Positions 11,381 to 22,615 of a DNA stretch of 64,000 nt are shown here, in pieces. A program made the translations under genes and the position numbers. The number at the start of each line of letters is the position of its first letter. Within the stretch, counting starts at the first letter, position 1. Origin of the DNA: Mya arenaria (taxonomy: Eukaryota; Mollusca; Bivalvia; Myida; Myidae); assembly GCF_026914265.1 (NCBI RefSeq), contig NC_069136.1, positions 38,162,318-38,226,317 of the forward strand. Direction: 5' to 3'. The notes below the pieces were generated by a model that saw only the letters and a list, made by a program, of their open reading frames with translations, was not told the origin of the DNA and ran no database searches.

Positions 11381-11789
11381 AGAAAAATCATTTGAACAGG
11401 TATAACACGAAGCAAAATATTATTTAAAAAACAAACAAAAAAACCCTATGATATTTTAAATAAAGGGGTTAAATGACCCCACAAATATAAATCCATATAC
11501 ACAACAATGTACAATATGATTTGGAAGGTCAGATACTATAACGAACAGGAATAATACATTTCCTAATAGGGTAACGCTTAGGTCTAAAAACACTTGGTTC
11601 GGGTAACCTATCGTTTTTATAGTCAGTTTCTAAAAAAAAAAATCACGTTCTTTAAAGCTGCACTCTGCAAATTGAAGTACAGTACAGCTTTAAAAGCGCT
11701 GTTTATTTTAAATAGTCATAAAGTCATACGCCAAGTCATATGCAATGATTACCAAGCACATGCACATATACGTTTTATGTACTTTTTAT

Positions 11790-12171
11790 TGGAGCTTATC
11801 AATGTCTGACCGTGCCTATTGGCTGCATTGACCCCATAATTGACACGTGATAGAAGTGACTACAAATTCGCAATCAAATCAAGACATTGGAAGACTTGAA
11901 GAAACAGAGTGAGACACAAGAGATCCGGGTGCGATACCCTAGCCATTGCGAAGAGAACTTTTGGTTCTTTGTCGGTGTAGAGCACCGATACACGGGATAC
12001 AACTTTTTGTGTTGAACCAGTACTGGGTACACCATTTTCCCAGTACTACACTTGTAATACCGAGTGTAAGACAAGGGAGCTACTAGTACCACATTTTAAC
12101 GTCTTTCAGCTTGACGCAGTTGAGTTTGAACCCCCGAGTCGAACGCTCTACCACTGAGCTATCGGGGCGGT
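11790..12171 (-). mobile_element. tRNA-derived SINE, family 1, copy A
   Basis: The minus-strand head reads CCCCGATAGCTCAGTGGTAG, a clear box A. The body matches 12440-12765 and 55394-55900, with shared blocks GCTAGGGTATCGCAC, CCGGATCTCTTGT and TACTGGTTCAAC. The 3' part (ATGCAGCCAAT...GTCAGACATTGATAA) matches only copy C. The head ends about 45 bp before the acceptor of the CARD exon, so the insertion sits in the last part of that intron. Confidence 0.82.
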
Positions 12172-12217
12172 CGTGAGAATATTTTATTTAGTAAAAGCAT
12201 TTTATACCGGCTTTCAG

Positions 12218-15199
12218 AATGACCCGAAGCGGAATAGCGGTCACGTGGTTGAGCGTATGCTGGATGTTCTTGCTTTACGGGGGGCGGGCGTGTATGAGCG
12301 GTTCTGTGAAGTCCTATACACGAGCGGTCATGCTTTCATAGCGGACTTTCTCAAAGACGAAGGTAAGTGTGGTTTTTAAACATAAATGTTGTATGTATGG
12401 ATGTATTTTTTTTAGAAAGGAAAGTGGTCAAAGATAACTCGTGAATTTACAATGAAGAGACAGTGGTGGGATACAAGGAAATCCGTGTGCGATACCCTAG
12501 CACTTTTCGAAGAGACACCTTGGTTTTTGTTACGTGTTCGGTGTTAAACAACGATACACGGGGATCAACTTTCCTGGGTTAAACCAGTACTGAGTACACC
12601 ACTTTTCTAAGCACTACTTTTTAAATGATAAGCGCCAGACAAAGGAGCTTCTTTTGCCAACTTTTAACGTGTTTCGGTATGACGCAGCCAGGAATCGAAC
12701 CAACGACCTCCCGCTCCGTAGGCTGACGCCTTATCCACTAGCTAAGGCACCGAGGCGGTTCGCTTAGCAGCAACTATGCATTGGGCTCTTGGTTTCTTAG
12801 AACCCCGTTTCTACTCGGGAAAAGCACTAGAGGAGTGATTTAATTAGCATTAAGCTGTCGTCATAGTTGAGCTAAAAATATAAATACAAAGGACAAAGGC
12901 TGGGCGATTTTGGTGATCTTCTAACAGTGTCTTCAATGGGCACACTTTTGGTTAATGCAAAAAAAAATTAATGCATTATTATGTTGAACTCATTTGACCA
13001 TAATGATAAAAAAGTCTATTAGCCGTTTGAATTGTGTTGTTTTCTTCAATTGATGGCTACGTGGCCACGAATTCCCCCGTTGAAACGCGCCAAAATATCG
13101 CTTATAGTTTTATCTTTTTGCAAATAATATGCGTTTTGGGTAAGCGGCATAGAATGCCCTTTGTTTCAATAAAAACGGTGAAGAAAAACAAAATTTATCT
13201 TTGTTTTAAGTCTTCATTTAATGCAAAATATTGTCTTCCTATGTAGCATTTATGACGTTATTTATCACGTGGTATACACGCACTGATATGTATGTGTAAC
13301 AAATCAGTACCGATATCTAGACAAAATGAAAATGATTCGCCAGAGGTAAATACATTTTTTGTATATTTGTTTTTAACAGAAAATGCTAGCGCTGACACAA
13401 TCGACTGTAGGGACGTTCACAAACGAATCCCCGTCATCGAGAAGACGTTCAAAGAACAGGACAGGAAAACCCTGGAGCTGTATATCAACGAAAAGGTAAA
13501 CACTGCGCTACTGAATTTCTATTGCGGTAACCCAATATTTATGTCTGGCAGTGACCTCCTGTTTTGCTGACCTTTTTAGTGCAGTAACCCCAATATTTAG
13601 CGTTTTAACGATATGTTGATGCAGCTGTAGACTGCATTTCGACATGTCCATGAATGTACAGATAGTCGCGTTGCTGTGATTGCCTCGGTGTTGTTATCGT
13701 CGTTTACTTCTTCATTGAAACCCTGAAAAGGTGGCCATAATTCTATAATAAAGGCAAATGGGATTTTTTTTTATTTCGAAGATAAGTCACCGAAACAATC
13801 TTAGTAGGCTGTCGTATGGTTGAACACTTGTGTTTTTCTATTTTTGTGGGAATTTTGTGAACACAGCTGCGTATAATCATTGCAGGTGAAGGAGGCGATG
13901 CTAAAAGGTATCTGGAGCAAGGAAGCCGTGGCTAGAGAAAAGGATAAGGCCATAGAAGCGAAACAAAGGCAGTTGGAGGACGCATTTGCCTACGAGGAGA
14001 AAGAGAAAGCGTTCAAGTTTCAGATAGCTGCATTGGAGAAGCAACTAGCGGAATCCAGGGGCGTAGTAATGGACCTAAAGTCACAGATAGGAGTTATGGG
14101 ATCGAAATTGAGGGAAACAGAGGACAAATTCAAAGCAGACTTTTCTGTTCAACTGAAATACAACTCAGCAAATGAGAATGCCTTACAGCGGCTTGAAGAT
14201 AAATTAAAACGTAGTGATTTAACCTTGAACAGTTTAGAAAACAGTATGAAGAAATTGGTAAGTATACCAAGGCGGAATTCTGAAAGAGATCAAATGGCAT
14301 TGGCTGACTTTAAGTTTGCATTTATTCAGGAAGACTTTGAGTTGCTAGTTGAGAAATTTAACTCTTTTAAGGCTTTAGAAAAGCAGAACGAACAATTGAT
14401 ACACGAGCGCAATTATATCTTATCTCACCTTGGTCACCATTCGAATGACAATAAACCTACACTGTTGAATGCGTACAGAGACTTCGCCGTACGAACGGAC
14501 GAAGACATGGTTACACTGAAGCAAAAGCTAGAACAACACCTGAACACCATTGAAGGACAACAAGAAAAGATACAGAACTTAAACAAAGAGGTGGAGACCC
14601 AGTCAGAGCAGAAGAAGATGAAACAGGCGGGAACGGTCTGGCAGAATGCGTTGTTGAACGTAATGCGAAAACAACTGAATGACGTGAAACAAGAAAACAG
14701 AAAGAAAGAAACGCAGATTAAGCATAGCGAAGCTGAAATAGCCAAACTGAAGGCGAGGGTAGGCGAACTAGAAACAGCAAGGAGACATGAGAGCCACACA
14801 CATCAACACCATCTCTATTCTCCTAGCTCACCTAGTCGAATGGGAGACGCGGAGAGCGACGGCGCCGTGGCAAGAGCTGATAAATCAAGGAAGAATTCTC
14901 TTCTACCACCACTCGCTAACAACAACAACAAAGGGATGTATCAGGTGCAAACGCTGAAATCGCCGCAATCAAAATCGCCAAATAGACAGAAGTCGTCGTC
15001 GAAGCCGGTGGTGACGCAGCGGGGTATGTGGGAGCGGAACGTGGCGTTACCTGAAGGGCTGATAACGTCCCAGCTCCGCCTGGAGAACCGGGGAATGGAG
15101 TACCCGACCACCCACCTGGGCCAGCCACCAAGAAGTCTAGGGGAGGTGAAGATGAACCCCGGAGCAAAACATAACAAATACGCACATGTTCGAATATGA
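12218..15199 (+). CDS. CARD plus coiled-coil protein (3' exons, 5'-incomplete)
   Basis: Three exons are supported. Exon a (12218-12362) lies between CTTTCAG and AG|GTAAGT, exon b (13380-13495) between TTTTAACAG and AAAAG|GTAAAC, and exon c (13886-15199) runs from an ATTGCAG acceptor to TGA. Phases are compatible (0 to 1, 1 to 0, 0 to stop) and give 524 residues. Exon a encodes the second half of a CARD-type death fold (VVERMLDVLALRGAGVYERF followed by CEVLYTSGHAFIADFL). Exons b and c encode a charged, heptad-rich coiled coil (roughly residues 70-350), then a basic, Ser/Pro-rich tail. CARD modules form homotypic helical assemblies in apoptosis and NF-kB signalling. The CARD-coiled-coil layout recalls CARD9/CARD11-type scaffolds, but the CARD itself looks closer to RAIDD/caspase-2-type ones, so orthology is open. 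The exon for CARD helices 1-3 was not found. Intron a carries a SINE and a repeat fragment. Confidence 0.8.
12440..12765 (-). mobile_element. tRNA-derived SINE, family 1, copy B
   Basis: The minus-strand head contains GCTAGTGGATAAGGCGTC and a CTACGGA loop, as in tRNA-Arg(ACG), then box B GGTTCGATTCC. The body matches copies A and C (GGTGTACTCAGTACTGG, GCTAGGGTATCGCAC). It lies in the intron between the first two supported exons of the CARD gene. The 3' part present in A and C is missing. Confidence 0.82.
13135..13290 (+). repeat. Arm fragment of the 9945-10505 foldback element
   Basis: TTTGTTTTAAGTCTTCATTT, then TTGTCTTCCTATGTAGC, then GTGGTATACACGCACTG follow the order of the right arm at 10370-10490. 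It lies in intron sequence about 90 bp before the 13380 exon. Confidence 0.65.
14258..14329 (+). other. Candidate in-frame 72-nt intron inside the coiled-coil exon
   Basis: GTAAGTATACC follows ...GAAATTG at 14258, and TTTGCATTTATTCAG ends at 14329. The enclosed 72 nt are open in the reading frame and divisible by three. Retained, they encode 24 residues beginning VSIPRRNSERDQ; removed, the frame is kept. Optional splicing is inferred from the splice-site matches only. Confidence 0.45.
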
Positions 15200-15789
15200 A
15201 AGGACGAGTATCAGGATAGCTTCAGAAGATTGCTGTCTGAAAGTACATGTATAACGTTAGAGTATTTGTTTCATAATAATTACACATACCGACAGGGGAC
15301 AACTAAGGTGCGGGTATGTGATACAATGTACGTACAACTGGAATCACAGACTTTCGATGCATATGTGTGGCATCTATTTTGATTCATATTCTATTTATAT
15401 ACGGTGGTAAATTTTCTTACCACCGTAAAATCACTGTCGTATCAAGCGGTGAAAATTTTATTTGAGTGTGTTAGTTAGAAAAGCAAAGTGACAATTTATG
15501 AATGAGATATTTGCATAATTTTAGTCGTTAAACAAGAATTTTACAATATATCGAAATATAATACTAAGCATTTAAGACTTTAGGAAACCAAGAGTTTCAA
15601 ATGTTTTAATTGACCGATTGAGTGAATGATAGATCGAGTAATTGATTAAACAATACCGAATTCCTTTCACTAACTTATTTAGTCATTCATATTCATTTAT
15701 TTTTCAACGTCTTATTAAAATAAATTATGAAGCGATCAGCCAATTAATCAATCCATAAATCAATAAATCTAAAAAAGATATCAATCATT

Positions 15790-15905
15790 TAATCACACCC
15801 GTCCTTCCGTCCGTCCATCCATCCTTTCATACGCCCATCCATTTGGCCGTCCGTCCGTTCGTCCGTTCATCCTTTTAATCATTAATTCATCCAACCATCC
15901 ATTAA
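15790..15905. repeat. Imperfect (TCCG/TCCA)n microsatellite
   Basis: Tetranucleotide-rich stretch of CCGTCCGTCCATCCATCC type in the predicted 3' UTR of the CARD gene. Confidence 0.85.
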
Positions 15906-15995
15906 TATACTCATCTATACCATTATATCATATATGATTAACCATGCATTTATGAACTGTGATAGCGTACCAGCATTGTACAGGTATTTCTTAGA

Positions 15996-16001
15996 AATAA
16001 A
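15996..16001 (+). terminator. Candidate poly(A) signal of the CARD gene
   Basis: AATAAA about 0.8 kb after the stop codon, followed by a T-rich stretch. A 3' UTR of this length is plausible. Confidence 0.45.
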
Positions 16002-16258
16002 GTATGTATTTTTTTCATTTCTACCTTCTAGATGTTTTTACAAATCGTCTAGCCTTTTTTATAAGTTGTATTATTTTACATAAATATGTTTTTAAATAAA
16101 TATGTTTGAAAAAACAACTACATGATTATACGATTCACCTTTTAAAATACTTTTTGCCCCAGTTTAAGTACTCCAGAAACATGGCTACCGGTTATGTTTA
16201 GTCGTTGTTCCGCATTTTACACTGCCAGAATACTTTTTTTACTGACTTGGTTAGTCGA

Positions 16259-18089
16259 GGGAGCAGGACTTTTCAACCCTTAGACTTTTCAACACCTATT
16301 TTAAAGACTTTTCAACTCCTACCTGTTTGGACTTTTCAACCCCTAAATCAAAGACTTTACAACCCCTAGTTGAAATATTTTGATAGCCATATTGAAGACT
16401 TTTCAACCCCTATATCAAAGACTTTTCAACCCATATTATTTTTGTCAGCCAGGTGTTGTCTTTTTCATTGTTTTTGCAAAAAACTTAACCAATTATTATT
16501 GAAATACAATTAGAGATTTGTTTGGCTTATTTGTTTCACTTTTCTCCAAAGTATTGGATGAAATTTACAAAGGCTTTGCCTTGATTTACTAAGCACTTGA
16601 TGGTTAGTTTTTTTCAAAATAATATTCCGAACATTAACAATGGTACGGTAAAGAAAGATTTTGGTGCATGGTTACTCCGAACATGCAATTGCTGTATTAT
16701 TCTGAAGGATATTACATATCTCAGCGAATTCACATATATTATGTACAATGTTATTACCAAAATTGTGTTCTTTAAATAATAAATTTGAATAATTGCAAAA
16801 GAAAATGAATGCAAAGAAGAATTTACGGAACATTCTCCTTTTTGCGCCTGTAGAATGCCAATAAAAGCCTGAACTTGAACATTTATAAAACTTTCATTGC
16901 TTTTAAAAAAAGGTCAACAGTGGAAACTTTTTTTGTAGTACCATATTGCTATTTCAGTGCAGTTTGATTTTAATTCTTGATGATGTATTATCTAAAAATT
17001 CAGAGTTTGCGGGTATAAATAAATAAAATATATTTTTTGTTTGGTTTTAAATCCCGAAAATCATACACAAAATGTATCAAGCTGCCCATAGTTTGGAATG
17101 ATGGCCATGATATTAGAACCTTAATTAACTGTCACTTTCAAGTTACTATAACCTCAATTAAAGGTGTTATGAAGCCCCTTAATCCCTTAGGAATTTATGA
17201 CCATGTCACACATGTTGCCCAATAATGAATGTGCGACCTTCATTCCATTCTTTAATTGCATATATATGAAAAGACAATACGATGCTTATAGCATTTTTTT
17301 TTACATATATACCACTTTATAATAGAATGTCCTTATTTTTTTAAACTGAGAAATAAAAAATGTTAATAAAATCTTATGTAACATTTATGTAATTTGAAAG
17401 CATTTGGAACTCAATCTATAATACATTTTTAACATCTTTGAACTCAATGTATACTTTTGTATTTCTTAAACATTGTCTGCTAAATCATGATATTTTGAAA
17501 TATTATGAATTTTTTTTATTTTAAGTTCAACTTATTTTATTGTCTTTTTTATTGATGACAAAATGTTTTAAAAAAGTGTTTAAAAAAAACTAAAAGAAAA
17601 ACAAATGCTGTTTCAATTAATTGATGGAGCAGTACCATGCACATAAAATGTTGTGCGAGGTTTTCCTCAGGGAGATAGGGAAGATTTATGGCTAAGTGAC
17701 TAAATAGCTAAATGGACAGTCGAGCATTTTTTTTACTTATTTCAATGTAAATATTTAATGAATTATTGTATTATCATGTGTTTCAAGTATGTATAGTTTG
17801 TATGTATTACATATATTTTTTTTGTTATATTTTCAGTCTTAATATATTCTTGATTTTTAAAAGAAATTTCAAAAAAAAATGTTTACTGTTGTAGTTATTT
17901 TCTTAAAAAGGTGAGAAATGAAGGGTTTGAAAACTCTTCGTTTATTAGGGGTTGAAAGGTCTTTGTTTAAGGTGGGGTTGAAAAGTCTTAGCACTTTTAG
18001 GGGTTGAAATGACAAAGGGGTTGAAAAGTCTTTGATTTCACAAATGCCAAAGGGGTTGAAAAGTCTTGTGGCAGAAAAGTCTGACAGCC
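16259..18089. mobile_element. Non-autonomous TIR element with subterminal repeat arrays
   Basis: The 1831-bp element is flanked by 9-bp direct repeats GTTAGTCGA (16250-16258 and 18090-18098). Its ends are imperfectly inverted (GGGAGCAGGACTTTTCAACC and, reverse-complemented, GGCTGTCAGACTTTTCTGCC). The left 180 bp carries about six copies of GACTTTTCAACCCCTA, and the right 160 bp carries about five inverted copies. The interior is AT-rich with no transposase. A 9-bp duplication and G-start TIRs fit Mutator-like elements, an inference. It splits a minisatellite. Confidence 0.82.
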
Positions 18090-18104
18090 GTTAGTCGATG
18101 CTCC

Positions 18105-18350
18105 GCATTTTCCACTCTTCGATATACGCAACCACCAACATGGTTACCGCTTAGGTAAAGTCGTTGTTCCGCATTTTACACACTTAGATATGGTTACCGC
18201 TTGTGTTGGTCGGTGTTCCGCAATACATTTGTCGATGTACTCATCAAACAAAATGGTTACCGCTTGGGTTATTCGTTGGTTGGCATTTTACGCACCCACC
18301 AAAATGGTTACCACTTGGGCGTAGTCGGTGTTCCTCATTTTACACTCACA
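18105..18350. repeat. Degenerate minisatellite, ATGGTTACCGCTTGGGT units
   Basis: ATGGTTACCGCTT-type motifs recur at about 18139, 18187, 18253 and 18304, each followed by GTCGTTGTTCCGCATTTTAC-like sequence. One further unit lies at 16180-16235 on the other side of the inserted TIR element, so the array predates that insertion. Confidence 0.75.
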
Positions 18351-18589
18351 ATTAAAGGCATCTGTGTAATCAGTACAGCTATTGACCTTACTGTAGATCT
18401 AAGTTATTTTAAAAGAAAATGATTTTAGCGACATTTTCAACCTATTTCAAAGGCAATGTTTCAAGTATATTCCAAAATACTTTCAAATGCTGTTTATTGA
18501 TCTAACATTTCCATAAGAATATAAATTCTATTATTTGAATCCAAATTCATAATCATTTTCATAATACAACAACTAATAAGTTATTTTTA

Positions 18590-19024
18590 CCTGCGTTAAA
18601 TCGTCTTTCGGTTGGCGAAGACAACTATTTCACTGACATATTGTCTTTATTCAATTGAACAATAAGTAAATATTTTCATGAACTTTTTCATTTTTATGAG
18701 TGTGTTTTAGTTATATGAATATTATGAGATCATCATTAATTGGAATAATTGATTATTTTGGAAGCTTTTATCTGTCTTTCGGTTGGCGAGTCGGCACGCG
18801 GAATTCGATCTCGAACACTGAAATTTCAACTGCCTATTACATCATTACTGTATATTTTAATATTTTTCTCTAAAATTTTGTTTGGTAATGTATTTGTATA
18901 ATATTAATATAAAAACAATAAAATAAATGCATTAGAAGGCGTCTTTCGGTAACTTTCATGCGTCTTTCGGTAATTTTATCCGTCTTTCGGTAAATAATCG
19001 TATTTCGGTAAGTCTAGGGACCGC
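18590..19024 (-). mobile_element. TIR element fragment with TTTCGGTAA subterminal repeats
   Basis: About 18820-19024 is the inverse of 52533-52735, including a shared AT-rich block (ATTTTAATATTTTTCTCTAA) and the terminus that reads, reverse-complemented, AGCGGTCCCTAGACTTACCG. CGTCTTTCGG occurs repeatedly near the end. No opposite terminus was found on the left, where only two CTTTCGGTTGGCGA motifs occur (18605 and 18777), so this copy seems 5'-truncated. It ends about 140 bp before the THAP start codon. Confidence 0.72.
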
Positions 19025-19164
19025 TTACGCCAGGAATTTAATTGACCAATCAGATAGCCGCGCTGATAAGCCCGCATCAGCTTTGTAACTATCCGCCATT
19101 CTGTCCGACAAACAAGTTATATCCGTCAATAGTCGTCAATGTTTTGTTTTTTTCCGCTGTAAAA

Positions 19165-22100
19165 ATGGTTAAAAGATGCAGTTATGGAACCTGCAACACT
19201 GACAGCAGATACACTGAAAGACTTGAGAACGATATAAAGTTCTATCCATTTCCAAAACCGGGGAGGAACCTGGAAAAGTGTATTAGATGGCTCCGATTAT
19301 GTGGGCGTCCCAATGATCAGCTGAATTTGGAAAAATTGAAAAATCACGGGACAGCTAAGCATGTTTACGTGTGTTCAAAGGTATTTTATTCTATTAGTTT
19401 TTTTACTGTTCTGTAACCTTTTCAACTAAATTAGGGTACAATATTCGTTTTATGCAGTTGTCGTTCGTAACCGGAACACGGAAGTAAAACAAACATATCG
19501 ACATTTGTAAAACTTTTCGCTCGTTTTGCGTAGATATCTGGGTTCGACACTCCAATAAGTATGCATTTCCTTTAATTAAATAAATTTTACAATGACAGCT
19601 AGCCAATATTCTAAAATAAGCTAATTTATTATACTGGTCACCCTTTTTCGACCGAAGCCAATGACTGAGGTAACTGTTTTTAACTTTGACAGTTCATGAT
19701 ACTAGTAGGAATTATTTTTTCTGCGAACAATTTTGGTCTGCACTTGTTTCAACTTAGTTTGTATCTATATTTTTCTTAAGCACTTTGTTGATGGCCAACC
19801 TACAACGGGAAACCCTGATCCTCTACCAGCATTGCCATATGATCATGCTACACCTGCAAGGCGGCCGCCAAAGTTGCGAGCTGTCACAGAGCCTTCCAGA
19901 AAAAGATTGCGGCTTGACGGCATGTCCGACAACCATGAACACAAAAGGTATTTTTATGTAATAATTATTTTGTTTTGCATTAAAAAAATAAATCTATCAA
20001 GAAACAATATGTTTTCATTTATTTATTTGTTTCACCGCAATATGATAGTGTATGGTCTAAAAATAATAATAAATGTGGAGTATTATGAGTATCGGATGGA
20101 AATCACTATAGTCTGCTAAACAATATGTACTGGTTAGCGACCCCATTCCGCCCAGAAATGGAGGTTTTTCCTACGTTACTTTTGACACAAGATAGCTATT
20201 ACGATAAAACTTTACACTCAGATAGGTTGGCTCTTCAAACAAAAACTGTGTAATTTGTTTTTGAAAATAGAGCTAGGGATTCTGAGTACACGCGCAAAGT
20301 TCCCCTATAATATCGCTAAAATAAACAGCCTACTGTACCAATTATTCGCCCACCCCATTAATTCGCTATTCTTAAGATTGTTTTCATATATTTTCTCTAA
20401 ACTATACCTTCAAATATTTTTTATTTTATTTGACCAGTCTAGCGACCTTTTAAAACGAGAATTGATCAACAAATATAACATGTTTACTATTACATACTGT
20501 TAATGTATGTGTAAAATGATACAACACCTACTCAGTAATTCTTCTCTTAGCATAAAATTTAAGAAGCTGCTGGGATTCCTTCTTGAAACATGACCTACAT
20601 AATATATGCATATTTACATGTATCTTATAGACTTCGGAAGTCGGTACAAGAATGTAATGATTAATTCAAATTTGAGTTGCTTCCCTTAGATGAAACAATC
20701 CGCGATTACTTCACCGTTTTGAGGTTTTACCATTTGCCTTTGAAAATTGAACTTAAGAACAGCAATTTATGGTATTGGAATAATTTATCACCGGTTTTAT
20801 ACTTTATAATGACAAATCAATATTGTCGTCTGATAGTGTGGTATAAGGAATATTATATAATCCTTACAGGGCCTCATGCAAGTGAGCGCTTGCGTGATGA
20901 CGTCATCCCCGCGTGCAACTAACAAGGTTAGAAGTGTAAACAATGTTTATTTGGGTCGAATTCCACATACTACTTACATTTGAACGCAGAAAACAGCTGA
21001 TATCTGTACAAAAACATGCCGCAATGAAATGCAATACTAATTTGTGTAAAATATTTCGTTTTGAATGGTTTAAACTGGGTGGGCGAAAAAGCAGTACGGG
21101 CGAATAATAGGTCACTAACCAGTACATCAGAGACAAACATATTTTACACATTTCTTAAAATTAAACACTATGTATTTATTCAGGCAAGAACAGAAGTTTA
21201 CAGCGTATCGACTTCTAGAAGATGAAAATGACAAAGACATTCCTAACCGGTTGCCAGCACCAGCAACAGAAAACATGCCATCCAGTGATAAAGCAGATGG
21301 TAAGTCCAGGGGTTTATTTGAAACTTTAATACTGGTATGTTTAATCATCTGCTGTGTTTTTAATATTTTCTTTGTTTGGCAAAGAGAGATATGGCTTGAA
21401 ATGTTCAATATAAAAAAGTAGGAGCTTTTTCAGCATCATCATCATTACACCTTTATCAGGGACCACTCTTTCTATGTACAGGTCTTGCCTGGTATATACA
21501 ACAAAGTCACAAAAAGCAGCCCCTGAAATCATGAGCTGACCTTGCACTTGAAAGTAATGCTGATGAGTTTTTTAAGCCTGATTGTATCTCCATCATCAAT
21601 CAGGAAAAAGCCCTTCAAATCCCTGACTGCCTCAAAAATTGTCATGTCCCTAGCTGAATATGGACACTTAACCTCCAAAATTCCACTTTCACCATCTTTG
21701 CAAATGATGCCATCTGGGCTGGCACCCAGAAATGGGATGACTGGGTTAACTATAAGGCCAACATCGTGCAAGTGAGAATTTGTTTTGTTAATGTACAGTT
21801 TTTTGGCATTTTTCTCATTAACATGGCCATAGGAAGTAGGCTTGGTTTGCAGATTTGGTGATTGAAAGTGTTTTTCATGAAAGACTCATTGACAGTCTTT
21901 TGTCTGGTCATTATTACACCAAAATTTGAAGCAGTTATTCTTTTATGCCTTTCTTCATGCCATCGTATTGAATCACTCTGTGTTCGGGTTGTGTTTTCAA
22001 TCAGAACTACATCATCAAGTGAGACGGCAACATCTGTCCAGTTGTTTGGCTTGCCCTGCAATGCATCTTGTATTTGGGTTTTTCCAAAAATGACTTCACT

Positions 22101-22413
22101 GTCTTTCAGTTCTTTTGGATAATTTATTTCACCGCATCTGAAACATTGCTCTCGTGGTGTGTTTACTGGCTCAAGGAGTGGCCCCTGTAATACATAACAT
22201 TTACTTGACCTTTAACATTCATTTGAATATAACATTTACATTTAGAGCTAATTTTATTTTACAAAAATGAAACATAATAATTTGTTCTAATTTTCAGAAA
22301 ACAGATTGCTGGACATGCTGGCATTAGCTGCAGAGAATGAGAGCCTGAAACAACACTTGGCCAAATTGATTCTAGAAACTGAAAAGTTGCAGCAGAGAAA
22401 GATCAATGACTAG
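19165..22413 (+). CDS. THAP-domain protein with C-terminal coiled coil, 4 exons, 204 aa
   Basis: Exons are 19165-19380, 19781-19947, 21184-21299 and 22298-22413. All are bounded by GT-AG sites with compatible phases, and the summed length (615 nt) is an exact 204-codon ORF plus TAG. Residues 1-90 form a THAP zinc-binding domain: C-x4-C at residues 5-10 (CSYGTC), the FYPFP segment, the conserved Trp (RWLRLCG), and C-x2-H formed across the first junction (CSK|HF). The middle is basic and Pro-rich. Exon 4 encodes a leucine-rich coiled coil (LLDMLALAAENESLKQHLAK). THAP domains bind DNA in transcription factors and in P, Kolobok and related transposases. No DDE nuclease domain is encoded here, so this is either a small THAP regulator or an accessory gene of an element. 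A CCAAT box (19046-19050) precedes the start. AATAAA occurs at 22688 and 22974. Confidence 0.85.
21345..22187 (-). pseudogene. YqaJ-like exonuclease, frameshifted, antisense in the THAP intron
   Basis: The minus strand opens after a TATTACAG acceptor (22187) and encodes a Cys-containing N-terminal stretch (CFRCG) and RWHEERHKRITASNFG. After a frame change near 21865 come a GASPDGII motif and LEVKCPYSARD. After a second change, at an A-run near 21560, come QVQGQL and CDFVVYT, ending at TAA near 21345. These match, in order, the YqaJ viral-recombinase fold (lambda-exonuclease-like PD-(D/E)XK), and the catalytic Asp, Glu-x-Lys and Gln are visible. Two frame changes and no upstream exon make it a probable pseudogene, although assembly errors could mimic this. 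It lies wholly between THAP exons 3 and 4 on the opposite strand. Confidence 0.75.
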
Positions 22414-22615
22414 AATTTATGACATAATTTATCACGTGGTATACACACACTGTTGTCTATACATGGAAACATACAAACAATTGTTGCCACATATTATGGT
22501 CGCATCAAGTGGCTACATTTCCTATGCAATGTGCACTTTGTGCAAAGATAGAAGCCCATCTTTTCTCTGCCTTTCTTGGTCAATATCTTTATACTAGTCT
22601 TTATTAGTTTTATAT

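Noticed and set aside
14434..15185. Minus-strand ORFs of 78-121 codons opposite the CARD gene exon
   Set aside because: Mirror frames of a long coding exon; no domains, while the plus strand has splice sites and a continuous coiled coil.
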